The position numbers and the translations under genes are program-made. Below the pieces are notes generated by a model. That model searched no databases. It was not told the origin of the DNA and saw nothing but the letters and a program-made list of their open reading frames with translations. Positions 53,957 through 62,189 of a DNA stretch of 64,000 bases are shown here, one piece after another (position 1 is the stretch's first letter; each line of letters starts with the position of its first letter). This stretch comes from Thiodiazotropha sp040506975 (GTDB taxonomy: Bacteria > Pseudomonadota > Gammaproteobacteria > Chromatiales > Chromatiaceae), in NCBI GenBank assembly GCA_965211775.1, contig OZ242974.1:2852001-2916000 (forward strand), written 5' to 3'.

Positions 53957-54915
53957 CGGTCAGCCTCGCGCATTGTGTTGATTATTTGCTGAGCCGCATC
54001 ATCATCCTGAGGGTAAGCCTTTTCCTCTTCATGTTTCTTATGTTTCTTGCTTATTTCAGATTCATTATCGGCAAAATCCACCCCGTCCATCTTTGTCGCA
54101 GCAGCGAAGGTTCGCTCGTTATCATTATAAAGAATGCTGTCATCACCCCATGGTAATCGACGATAGACACCCAAATCATCAAGTCCGAGGAATGGATATT
54201 TAATGATGTCGAAATAGGGTGAGTAGTCGAAGTCCTTTGGCGTGAAGAGTCGCGGGTTCCGTTTAAAGAAACGCAGGCTGCCGTCTTCATCACGATCGAT
54301 AAAAGGCAGGATAGGAAAATTGACCTTATTGAAGGCGGACGCCAACAGCGAGGAGCAAACGGTTCGCGTGGGCGAACCGGCATTGTGCTCAAACAGACTG
54401 GAGCGCCAGCGCCGGGGCAAGACATTCCAGGGAAAGAAGAAGCGGGCCAGGTCGAGCAGGTGGCGCACATCATAGTCAAAGCCGATATGGTGGATGGCAT
54501 GGGCCACCACCTTGTGCACATCCTCAGGTTCGAGCCCTGTGGGACGGCAGATGCGCAAATGGTCCTTACGATACTTGGAGAGCGGGGTAATGATTGTGCC
54601 TTCACCCAGCAGGGCCTCGACCATCAACTGTTCACTGAGGTCGCCTTGATAGGCCATGCGTACCCGCTGTTGGAGTTGTGGATCGCGGATATCATAGATG
54701 CGTCCGATATAGAGCGCGGAGTGGGTCCATGTGCTTTGGGTGATGGTCTTGATTACGTTGCTTACCCGGCTGCGTCCCTCCACCAACAGAACATCAGCGG
54801 GTCTGAGTTCATAACTGAGGCGATTGAAATCACACAGCGGCGAGGTGGAGGGCGGACTCTCCTTTGTCAGCCACTCCGCTATCCACTGCATGATTTTCTG
54901 TCCAACTTGCCTCAT
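53953..54915 (-). CDS. YiiX/YebB-like permuted papain-fold cysteine peptidase
   Basis: 320 residues, no signal peptide. RPADVLLVEGRSRVSNVI, STWTHSALYIGR with the His and TVCSSLLASAF with the Cys give the permuted NlpC/P60 order of the YiiX family (peptidase C92). Substrate may be an amide or lipid acyl bond. Probably one operon with fadE (4-bp overlap), an unusual partner for a beta-oxidation gene. Confidence 0.8.
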   Translation of the reverse strand: MRQVGQKIMQWIAEWLTKESPPSTSPLCDFNRLSYELRPADVLLVEGRSRVSNVIKTITQSTWTHSALYIGRIYDIRDPQLQQRVRMAYQGDLSEQLMVEALLGEGTIITPLSKYRKDHLRICRPTGLEPEDVHKVVAHAIHHIGFDYDVRHLLDLARFFFPWNVLPRRWRSSLFEHNAGSPTRTVCSSLLASAFNKVNFPILPFIDRDEDGSLRFFKRNPRLFTPKDFDYSPYFDIIKYPFLGLDDLGVYRRLPWGDDSILYNDNERTFAAATKMDGVDFADNESEISKKHKKHEEEKAYPQDDDAAQQIINTMREADR

Positions 54916-55151
54916 TTAAAACCCAGGAAAACAGTAAGTAATACAATAAGTATAGACCGTAATCTTAGTAGGTGAGTTTCAACAGGAAGTGGAGTATTAC
55001 TTGCTCAGGCGGGATTTATAGGAGCGTGCATAGGATATGAAGATGGATAAACTTAATCCTCGCTGAGTACCTGAATGCAGCTTGATTGGCACTTTTCCTG
55101 TCAATTGAAAATTTATAAATATAATATGTAAAATAAATAGTTATAAATTAT

Positions 55152-56264
55152 TTATGAAGTAATCTGTGATTGCCTGTGTTGCCGAATCCCATCGCTCCAC
55201 CAGATTCGGCAGGCACCCTCGTCGGATACCATGCAGGGCCCGATCGGTGTCCTTGGGGTACAAGCCTTGCCGTAGAGTGTGCACTGATTCGGGTATTTCC
55301 GGCCCAGTACAACCGCCGCGCAGTCACAACCGGGAGGCATCTCGCCACTCCGTTTTCGATCGGCAGTATCATAGTCGGGAAAACGCTTCCGGGCATCCCA
55401 GTTTGAGTACTCATCATTCAGGCAAAAACCGGAATTGGGAATGATACCGATTCCACGCCAGTTGGCATCGACAACAGCCAGCGCCTTTTTCAGATGAGCT
55501 TTCGCGCTGGGATTGCCGCCGGGTTTGACCAATTCAGGATAACAGTTGTCGAGAAATATCCGGTCGTCCAGATACTGTCTGATCACGGAGTAGGTAGCCG
55601 CCAGCAGGCTCTCAGGGGTAAAGCCGGCCACAGCGGCAGGTATGTGGTGCTGTTGCACGACAAATGACCACTCCTCCGGCCCCATTACAGTCGCCACATG
55701 ACCGGGCGCGACCAGGGCATCGAATCCCGGCTTTTCGCCACTGAGCAACATAGATACGGCAGGCCAGGTAAGTCGACCCGATAGCAGGATGGTGAGGTTG
55801 TCGGGCATACCCTCGACCAACAGCGCGGCGACCGGTGCCGTTGTGGTCTCGAAGCCGGCGGCAAAAAAGACCACCTCCCGGTCAGGAGCGGTCTGAGCGA
55901 TTTGCAGGGCCTCGATGGGTGAGGCGATGGGACGGATATCCGCACCGGCGGCATGGGCCTGATCAAGGGAGCGTGGTTCTCCCTTGCTGACATTGACCGG
56001 TACCCGCAGCATGTCGCCAAACGCCGCCAGGGTGATCGGTTCCTGCAGCGCCAGCTGCATCGCTTGATAGACATCCTCTTCTGGACATACGCAAACAGGG
56101 CAGCCAGGGCCAGGTATCAGCTCAATCTGGCTGGGCAGCGCGCCACGCAACCCGGCCTGGGTAATGGCGCGCTCATGACCACCGCAGACATTCATGATCT
56201 TGATCGGCTCCTGCAATGGCAGGGCATTTATTTGTTGCAGCCAGGATTTCGCGTTTATCGACAT
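55152..56264 (-). CDS. hypD: Hydrogenase maturation factor HypD
   Basis: 370 residues. Assembles the Fe(CN)2CO centre with HypC. VCGGHERAITQAGLR, GPGCPVCVCPEEDVYQA and the C-terminal Cys set (CDCAAVVLG...QCTLYGKAC) for a [4Fe-4S] cluster. Separated from hypB by a palindromic repeat. hypE and hypF are not in the window. Confidence 0.96.
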   Translation of the reverse strand: MSINAKSWLQQINALPLQEPIKIMNVCGGHERAITQAGLRGALPSQIELIPGPGCPVCVCPEEDVYQAMQLALQEPITLAAFGDMLRVPVNVSKGEPRSLDQAHAAGADIRPIASPIEALQIAQTAPDREVVFFAAGFETTTAPVAALLVEGMPDNLTILLSGRLTWPAVSMLLSGEKPGFDALVAPGHVATVMGPEEWSFVVQQHHIPAAVAGFTPESLLAATYSVIRQYLDDRIFLDNCYPELVKPGGNPSAKAHLKKALAVVDANWRGIGIIPNSGFCLNDEYSNWDARKRFPDYDTADRKRSGEMPPGCDCAAVVLGRKYPNQCTLYGKACTPRTPIGPCMVSDEGACRIWWSDGIRQHRQSQITS

Positions 56265-56272
56265 GGGGTGTC

Positions 56273-56476
56273 TAGCCGCAAATGGACGCCAATCACCGCA
56301 AATCTACGCGAATAATCTATTCTGTTGTTTGAAATTGAAAGTGATAATTGTATACGAGATGAAGGAGACCTCGTGAGCGACCGTATGATCAGCAACATAT
56401 GAAACTGAAATAGTTTAATGAGTAGCATCATTCCATTTGCGATTGATTTGCGGTGATTAGCGTCTATTCGCGGCTT
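56273..56476. repeat. Palindromic repeat element inside the hyp cluster
   Basis: Roughly 40-bp imperfect inverted arms. The left holds CAATCACCGCAAATCTACGC and the right its near-complement, with GATTTGCGGTGATTAGCG. They flank about 115 bp of AT-rich spacer. It begins 8 bp upstream of the hypD start and nearly fills the hypB-hypD gap. Such CGCGAAT/CACCGCAAAT arms are recurrent in many gammaproteobacterial genomes as small palindromic repeats. Confidence 0.7.
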
Positions 56477-56485
56477 GTTTCTCTT

Positions 56486-57307
56486 CTAGAGTTTATCAGC
56501 ATGTAACTTCACACCATCGGGTTGCAGTTTCGGATGCAGGGTCTCTCCCCTCGAGCGTTTTTCGTTCTGCAGTTCAACTTGCTCCTGCAGCCAGTCCAGC
56601 CATGCATCCATGCCCTCGCCTGATTTGGCTGAAGTCAGCGTGATGGGCGCTTCAACGGCCAGCCGGCGAACCGCCAGCTCAGCCTGTTCGGGGCTGAAAT
56701 CATCCAATACCGCCAGCAGGTCGGATTTCGTGATCAATACATGATTGGCTGCGCGGAAGATGACCGGGTATTTACTGGGCTTGTCATCCCCTTCGGCAAC
56801 TGAGAGCAGGGTGATATTGATATGCTGACCCAGGTCGAAACTGGCCGGGCAGACCAGGTTGCCGACATTTTCGATAAACAGGATGTCCACTTCTTCAAGA
56901 TCCATCTCATGCAGGGCGTGGTGGATCATATGGGCATCAAGGTGACAGGCGGTACCGGTAGTGATCTGGATAGCCTCCACTCCCTTTTCCCGGATGCGTT
57001 CGGCATCGTTCTCTGTCTCAAGGTCGCCTTCGACAACACTGATCCGGTATTTTTTGCCAAGTTTGTCGATGGTGGTTTCCAGCAGGCGGGTTTTACCACT
57101 GCCGGGTGATGACATGAGATTGATCGCCAGTAGTTGATGACGGTCAAAATGCTTACGGTTATGGGCGGCCTGATGGTCGTTTTCGCTGAGCAGATTCTGT
57201 AACACCTCGACTGCAACGCTGCCGTCCTCTGCATGGGCATGCCTGCCTCCCTCTTCAATAAGATGCCGATTGCCTTCCGTTATGTTACAGCCGCATGTGT
57301 CGCACAT
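56486..57307 (-). CDS. hypB: Hydrogenase nickel-incorporation GTPase HypB
   Basis: 273 residues. N-terminal metal site CDTCGC, a short His-containing stretch but no long His-rich tail, P-loop MSSPGSGKTRLLE and GDLETENDAERI. Delivers nickel to the large subunit precursor using GTP, with HypA. 49 bp after hypA. Confidence 0.96.
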   Translation of the reverse strand: MCDTCGCNITEGNRHLIEEGGRHAHAEDGSVAVEVLQNLLSENDHQAAHNRKHFDRHQLLAINLMSSPGSGKTRLLETTIDKLGKKYRISVVEGDLETENDAERIREKGVEAIQITTGTACHLDAHMIHHALHEMDLEEVDILFIENVGNLVCPASFDLGQHINITLLSVAEGDDKPSKYPVIFRAANHVLITKSDLLAVLDDFSPEQAELAVRRLAVEAPITLTSAKSGEGMDAWLDWLQEQVELQNEKRSRGETLHPKLQPDGVKLHADKL

Positions 57308-57356
57308 CAGAATAAGCTCCTTAATCCGGTCTCACAGCTGGTCAAGCCCGTATGAT

Positions 57357-57713
57357 TCAATCGTTATCCTCCCGCGTCAGTTCAACACTGGCGAGCAGGA
57401 GTTCATCCCCACTGATGAGTTGTGTACGAAAATCACCACATTCACAGCAGATCAATCTATTCGCCGATGCATCGCACTCGGCGCCACATTGTTGGCAGCG
57501 TACCCGTACCTGTTGCAAAGCTGTCTCCAGTTCAGCCTCGGCGGCGATACTGCCCGCACGGGCGATCGTAAAGGCCTGTTGCAGCAGTTCCGGCACCACG
57601 CCGGACAAGGGGCCGATGTGGATGACGATTCTGATAACCTGGCTGGCGTTTTCCCGCTTTGCAATCGCCTCGACCTGCGCCAGCATTGCCTGGCAGACAG
57701 ATAGTTCATGCAT
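57357..57713 (-). CDS. hypA: Hydrogenase nickel-incorporation protein HypA
   Basis: 118 residues from the ATG at 57713, because HypA needs its conserved MHELSVC start with nickel-binding His2. Zinc ribbon Cys in CQQCGAEC and CCECGD. The longer frame from 57821 is spurious. Overlaps hypC by eight bases. Confidence 0.96.
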   Translation of the reverse strand: MHELSVCQAMLAQVEAIAKRENASQVIRIVIHIGPLSGVVPELLQQAFTIARAGSIAAEAELETALQQVRVRCQQCGAECDASANRLICCECGDFRTQLISGDELLLASVELTREDND

Positions 57714-57948
57714 CGGGCGGGGATTCCATTTTCGCCAGCATCTGGTCATAGATCTCCCAGGCCGAGCGAGCTTCCTGCGGCGTGACTTTTTGGATTGCAT
57801 ACCCGACATGTACGACAACAAAGTCGTCCGGCTTCAGCGCTTCATGCTGCAGCATGAAGAGGCTCACTTCCCGCTGAATGCCTTTTGCTTCACACTGTGC
57901 GGTAAAGCCGTCGATACTTTTGATCTGCATGGGTATGCCCAGGCACAT
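57706..57948 (-). CDS. hypC: Hydrogenase maturation chaperone HypC/HupF
   Basis: 80 residues, MCLGIPMQIKSIDG with the essential Cys2 and the family-typical DFVVVHVGYAIQKV. Binds HypD and the large-subunit precursor. First gene of the minus-strand hypCAB run, divergent from the protease gene; 66 bp lie between them. Confidence 0.96.
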   Translation of the reverse strand: MCLGIPMQIKSIDGFTAQCEAKGIQREVSLFMLQHEALKPDDFVVVHVGYAIQKVTPQEARSAWEIYDQMLAKMESPPDA

Positions 57949-58014
57949 GATATAACCTTCGTTTACAGTTATGATCCGGTAGCTGCCTATTTCATTCTCG
58001 CAAGGGGATTATTT

Positions 58015-58500
58015 TTGTCAATCAAATATGTGTTGATCCTTGGTATAGGTAATACCCTGTTAAGCGACGAGGGTATAGGCGTTCAATTGGTGAATCGTAT
58101 GCAACGGCAGATCGGGGCGGTTCCGGGTATTGAGTATCTGGGTGGAGGTACCCTCAGTTTTACGCTGGCGGAGCCGATCGCCAGGGCGGATGGATTGATC
58201 GTGGCGGATGCAGCCCGCATGGGAGAGCCCCCCGGCACGCTCAGAGTCTTCCACGATCAGGAGATGGACAGCTACCTTCAAGGCAATCGTGCGAGTGTGC
58301 ATGAGGTAAGTCTGGGTGACCTGCTCGATATAGCCCGACTCTCGGATACCCTGCCGGTTCGACGCTGTCTGATCGGCATCGAACCCGAGCATCTGGATTG
58401 GGGGGAGGCATTGAGCAAAACCGTAGAACCGGCGGTTGAGCAGGGGATTGCCGAGATCGTCTCGATACTGAAGTCATGGGGCCTTTTACCTGCCGGATAG
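58015..58500 (+). CDS. hupD: Hydrogenase maturation protease
   Basis: 161 residues from a TTG at 58015 after AAGGGGATT; the long open frame from 57352 is antisense to hypA/hypC. LGIGNTLLSDEGIGV carries the Glu that reads nickel in the active site, with ADAARMGEPPG and SVHEVSLGDLL. Cuts the C-terminal tail of the large subunit, here after the His of DPCIACAVH. HyaD/HupD family. Confidence 0.9.
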   Translation: MSIKYVLILGIGNTLLSDEGIGVQLVNRMQRQIGAVPGIEYLGGGTLSFTLAEPIARADGLIVADAARMGEPPGTLRVFHDQEMDSYLQGNRASVHEVSLGDLLDIARLSDTLPVRRCLIGIEPEHLDWGEALSKTVEPAVEQGIAEIVSILKSWGLLPAG

Positions 58501-58557
58501 GGGCAACTCTGTTTTTTGCATTGAGTTGTCCGAGATCAGTTTTTCAGTCTGCAATTA

Positions 58558-58569
58558 TGATCCAGATCA
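58558..58569. promoter_or_regulatory. FNR/CRP-like operator upstream of the hydrogenase operon
   Basis: TGAT-CCAG-ATCA is a perfect TGAT-N4-ATCA dyad, the core of FNR-type sites. It lies 75 bp before the hupH start. A -10-like TATTCT at 58593-58598 would place its centre near -41.5, the class II activation position (inference). Confidence 0.45.
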
Positions 58570-58643
58570 GCTCATGTATCAGTATTTAGTGATATTCTTT
58601 ATATAAACCGGAAATTCAATATGACATTGGGCTGATGTGACTC

Positions 58644-59075
58644 ATGCAGAAACTGCAAGACATCGCTGTACGGGTAGAGGGAAAGGACACCGCTAACCCA
58701 CCCGTCAATCACTCAAATGCCACCCCTGTCATGCATGAAGTATTGCATTCGCTGAAACAACTCAAGGAGCGAGGCGTGGCGGCTACCATCGATCTTAAGT
58801 CCATACCTTTCGGCCCAGGCGATGAGGAAGAGCTGCTGCACCATCTCGGGTGCGGTGAGGTTTCCATCGAGCTTCAATCCTTGGGTAAAAGCCGTATTTG
58901 CGAGACCCTCTATCCCGGTGTCTGGCTGATCGATCACTATAACGCCTCAGGTGAGCGCGTTGCCCTCTCATTAGAAATAAATCGTGTACCGGAGATCGTT
59001 AAGTCTCAACCCGAGGACATCTCGGATGCGATTATCAGGCTCGAACAACAGCTAAACCCAGATAGTTCCGCATGA
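58644..59075 (+). CDS. hupH: HupH/HyaF-like hydrogenase accessory protein
   Basis: 143 residues, corresponding to the HupH C-terminal domain. EVLHSLKQLKERGVAATIDL, then GDEEELLHHLGCGEVSI and ETLYPGVWLIDH are typical. Likely chaperone in assembly of the small subunit or its iron-sulfur clusters. First gene of the structural run; shorter than full HupH (about 280 residues) because the N-terminal half is absent. Confidence 0.85.
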   Translation: MQKLQDIAVRVEGKDTANPPVNHSNATPVMHEVLHSLKQLKERGVAATIDLKSIPFGPGDEEELLHHLGCGEVSIELQSLGKSRICETLYPGVWLIDHYNASGERVALSLEINRVPEIVKSQPEDISDAIIRLEQQLNPDSSA

Positions 59076-59099
59076 TTGTCGTTTGCGGGAGGAGTAGTA

Positions 59100-60206
59100 A
59101 TGGCTGAAGAACTCAATCCCATCACTAAAACACTTGGGGAGAGCTTGCGGGAAAGCGGCGTCTCCAGACGGGGTTTTCTGAAATTCTGCAGTGTCACGGC
59201 ATCGATGATGGCGCTACCGCCGGCAATGGTGCCTGCAATTGCCGCTTCTCTCGAGAAAGCGAAGAGACCCTCGGTTATATGGCTCTCTTTTCAGGAGTGT
59301 ACCGGTTGTACTGAATCCCTGACTCGCAGTCATTCACCCACCGTTGAGAATCTGATTTTTGATCATATCTCTCTCGATTATCACCATACCCTGCAAGTGG
59401 CGGCCGGGGACGCGGCCGAGGCGGCGCGTGAAGCGGCGATGCATGAAAACGAAGGTAAGTATATCGTGGTTGTGGATGGTTCCATCCCACTGGCGAATCC
59501 GGGCTTTTCCACAATCGCAGGGATCAGCAATCTGCAGATATTGGAAGAGACGGTCGCCGGTGCCGCGGCGGTTGTGGCTGTGGGTACCTGCGCGGCGTTC
59601 GGAGGCTTACCCCAGGCCAAGCCCAATCCGACCGGTGCTGTTTCGGTCTCCGATATCGTGAAGGATAAACCGGTCGTCAATGTCTCGGGGTGCCCACCCA
59701 TTCCAACCGTGATTACAGGCGTGTTGGCGCATTTTCTTACTTTCGGATCCCTGCCGGAGCTGGACAGCCTGGGCAGACCGAAGGTCTTTTTCGGTAAGAG
59801 CATCCATGACCGCTGCTATCGCCGGCCTTTCTATGATAAAGGCCTGTTTGCCGAAACCTTCGATGACGAGGGGGCGCGCAAGGGGTGGTGTCTCTACCGT
59901 CTCGGGTGCAAGGGTCCGATGACCTATAACGCATGTGCAACCGCCAAGTGGAATCAGGGCGCAAGCTGGCCGGTGGAATCGGGACATGGCTGCCTCGGTT
60001 GTTCTGAACCCGATTTCTGGGATGCCGGCGGATTCTACAATGCGTTGTCGATTCCAGACAGTGATGTGATCCGGCAGGCTGCCTATGTCGCGGGTGCAGG
60101 AGTGGCCATTGGCGCGGCGGCCGGAGCACTCAATCGCAGCAAGCAGGCCAAGGCTGCTTCCGAGCATGAAACAGTAACTATCGATGACTTGGATAAGAGA
60201 TCATGA
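59100..60206 (+). CDS. [NiFe] hydrogenase small subunit, Isp type
   Basis: 368 residues from the ATG at 59100, after GGGAGGAG. Twin-arginine signal SRRGFLKF sends the folded heterodimer to the periplasm. Iron-sulfur ligands begin at ECTGCTESL; the medial and distal cluster region includes CLYRLGCKGPMTYNAC and GHGCLGCSEPDFW. A C-terminal membrane helix (AYVAGAGVAIGAAAGAL) anchors it. Followed by isp1, isp2 and the large subunit, which marks it as group 1e, the HynSL/HydSL type of purple sulfur bacteria. Confidence 0.95.
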   Translation: MAEELNPITKTLGESLRESGVSRRGFLKFCSVTASMMALPPAMVPAIAASLEKAKRPSVIWLSFQECTGCTESLTRSHSPTVENLIFDHISLDYHHTLQVAAGDAAEAAREAAMHENEGKYIVVVDGSIPLANPGFSTIAGISNLQILEETVAGAAAVVAVGTCAAFGGLPQAKPNPTGAVSVSDIVKDKPVVNVSGCPPIPTVITGVLAHFLTFGSLPELDSLGRPKVFFGKSIHDRCYRRPFYDKGLFAETFDDEGARKGWCLYRLGCKGPMTYNACATAKWNQGASWPVESGHGCLGCSEPDFWDAGGFYNALSIPDSDVIRQAAYVAGAGVAIGAAAGALNRSKQAKAASEHETVTIDDLDKRS

Positions 60207-60865
60207 ACACACCAGTTGACTTTCTTCTATGGGTTAGAGGACCGGGTTTTGATATCGCTCTGGTTGTGCTGTTGATCGGGATTCTGATCCGGCTGCTCGA
60301 GGTATTGATATTAGGCCGCAAGCCCGACTACTCAGAGCCCAGAGGGGCGGAACTGGGATCCGGCCTGCGAACTGTGGTTACGAGAACCTTGCCGGAAATG
60401 GGCTCTTTCAGGCGTTCACCATTCACGGTGGTTGGTGGATACATCTGGCATATCGGTTTCTTCATCAGCCTTTTTCTGTCCATTCCGCATATCGAGCTGA
60501 TCAATGCCACCATCGGCCTCAGCTGGCCGGGTATCGCCAGCAATCTGGTTGATGCCGTCGCTGCAGTGACGATCGTCACCCTGGTGGCGATGTTGTTCAG
60601 CCGCCTGAGCCATCCGGTGAAACGTTACCTCAGTGGTCCGGAAGATTATCTGACCTGGTTGGTAACGATTCTGCCCATGATCACGGGATATCTGGCCTAC
60701 CATCGGATGATCGATCCCTATCCGCTGGTGCTGGGTCTGCACATACTCAGCGTGGAAATCCTGATGGTGGTATTTCCCTTTACCAAGCTGATGCATGCTT
60801 TCACATTCTTTATCGCCCGTTGGTATAACGGGGCCATGGCAGGTCGCAGAGGAGTTCAGTCATGA
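60203..60865 (+). CDS. isp1: Isp1, membrane cytochrome b-like subunit
   Basis: 220 residues, about five membrane helices. NarI-like: histidines in GGYIWHIGFFIS, RLSHPVKRYL and LVLGLHILSVE could ligate b haems. Links the periplasmic hydrogenase to Isp2 and the quinone pool or a cytoplasmic partner. Starts in the stop of the small subunit (ATGA). Confidence 0.92.
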   Translation: MNTPVDFLLWVRGPGFDIALVVLLIGILIRLLEVLILGRKPDYSEPRGAELGSGLRTVVTRTLPEMGSFRRSPFTVVGGYIWHIGFFISLFLSIPHIELINATIGLSWPGIASNLVDAVAAVTIVTLVAMLFSRLSHPVKRYLSGPEDYLTWLVTILPMITGYLAYHRMIDPYPLVLGLHILSVEILMVVFPFTKLMHAFTFFIARWYNGAMAGRRGVQS

Positions 60866-62124
60866 GCGAAGCAACCCTTAAACGAGGCATGAATGCCTTT
60901 CGTGAGCAGATGAACGCACCGATTGCTTCCTTTTTCTCCAGTTGCGTGAATTGCGGTATGTGCGCCGAGGCCTGCCTCTTCTATACCGAGACAGGCGACC
61001 CAAAGTACACGCCTATCAACAAACTGGAACCACTGCGTCGTGTATGGGAGCAGGAGTTTACCCTTTGGGGTAAATTGAAATCGATGCTTGGTTTGAGCGA
61101 ACCGGTTACCGATGAACTCCTGGAGGAGTGGGAGCCTCTGATCTACGATGCCTGCACCCTGTGCGGACGCTGCTCCATGGTCTGCCCGGTAGGCAACGAT
61201 GTCAGTTACATGATCCGGCATGCCAGAGAGGGGTTCGTTGCTGCGGGATACTCGCCGGAAGGCATGAAAGGCGCCAGCCGCAGAGCGGTGACAATCGGCA
61301 GCCCGATGGGAGTCAAGTTTCCCGCACTGGCGGCGCAGATCAAACATGTGGAGGCCGATACCGGATTGAAGATTCCGGTGGATGTGGAGGGCGTCGACTA
61401 CATGGCCTTGCTTTCCTCCATGGAGATCATGAACTTCCCGGAATATCTGGAGGCCTTGTCCCGCATCTTCAAACAGGCGGGTGTGACCTGGACGATCAGT
61501 TCCGAAGCCTTCGAGGCGACTAACTCGGGTATTCAGATCGGCTCCTCGGATATCGCCCGGGAGCTTGTCGATCGGGTCGTGGTCGCGGCCGAGAAACTGA
61601 AGGTAAAATATGTCATCAGCCCTGAGTGCGGGCATGCCTATACCGCGATTCGCTGGGAGGGCCCAAACCTCATCGGCAGACCTTACAAGTTCAAGGTTGT
61701 GCATATCCTGGAACTGCTGGACGAGCTGCGTGAAAACGGTCGATTGAAGACAGAGGGCATGGATGAGGCTCGGCTGACCTTCCATGATCCGTGTCAGATC
61801 GTCCGCAAGGGTGGTGTATTGGAACCACCGCGTAACCTTCTCAAGATGGTCGCCAGTGAATTTGTCGAGATGCAGGATGCCAGAGAGATGAACTGGTGTT
61901 GTGGCGGAGGTGGAGGCGTGAGTGCCAATGAGAGGGCGGAAGAATTGCGTCTTAAGGTATTCAAACGCAAGAAGACCCAGCTCGATGAGCTGAATGTGGA
62001 GACCCTGGTTACGGCCTGTGCGAATTGCAGGCTGATAATAGAGGAGGGTCTCGAAGAGTACCGCATGGAGATTCCGGTTGTGGGTTTGACAGAGATGCTT
62101 GCTGAGCATCTGGTAGAAGAGTGA
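60862..62124 (+). CDS. isp2: Isp2, HdrD-like iron-sulfur protein
   Basis: 420 residues. Two [4Fe-4S] sites CVNCGMCAEAC and CTLCGRCSMVCPVG, then two CCG-type domains (CQIVRKGG...CCGGGGG and CANCR). Resembles HdrD/DsrK. Cytoplasmic face of the membrane. Coupled to isp1 by ATGA. The Isp1-Isp2 pair is homologous to DsrMK, so electrons may go to or from sulfur metabolism. Confidence 0.93.
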   Translation: MSEATLKRGMNAFREQMNAPIASFFSSCVNCGMCAEACLFYTETGDPKYTPINKLEPLRRVWEQEFTLWGKLKSMLGLSEPVTDELLEEWEPLIYDACTLCGRCSMVCPVGNDVSYMIRHAREGFVAAGYSPEGMKGASRRAVTIGSPMGVKFPALAAQIKHVEADTGLKIPVDVEGVDYMALLSSMEIMNFPEYLEALSRIFKQAGVTWTISSEAFEATNSGIQIGSSDIARELVDRVVVAAEKLKVKYVISPECGHAYTAIRWEGPNLIGRPYKFKVVHILELLDELRENGRLKTEGMDEARLTFHDPCQIVRKGGVLEPPRNLLKMVASEFVEMQDAREMNWCCGGGGGVSANERAEELRLKVFKRKKTQLDELNVETLVTACANCRLIIEEGLEEYRMEIPVVGLTEMLAEHLVEE

Positions 62125-62189
62125 GTATCACTAAGGCCTGTAAACAGTCCTGGCAGCATGGCTAATCGTATCGACAGGAGACGAGAGAA

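Noticed and set aside
57352..58014. N-terminal extension of the hydrogenase protease frame
   Set aside because: Antisense to hypA and hypC; family homology begins only at 58015.
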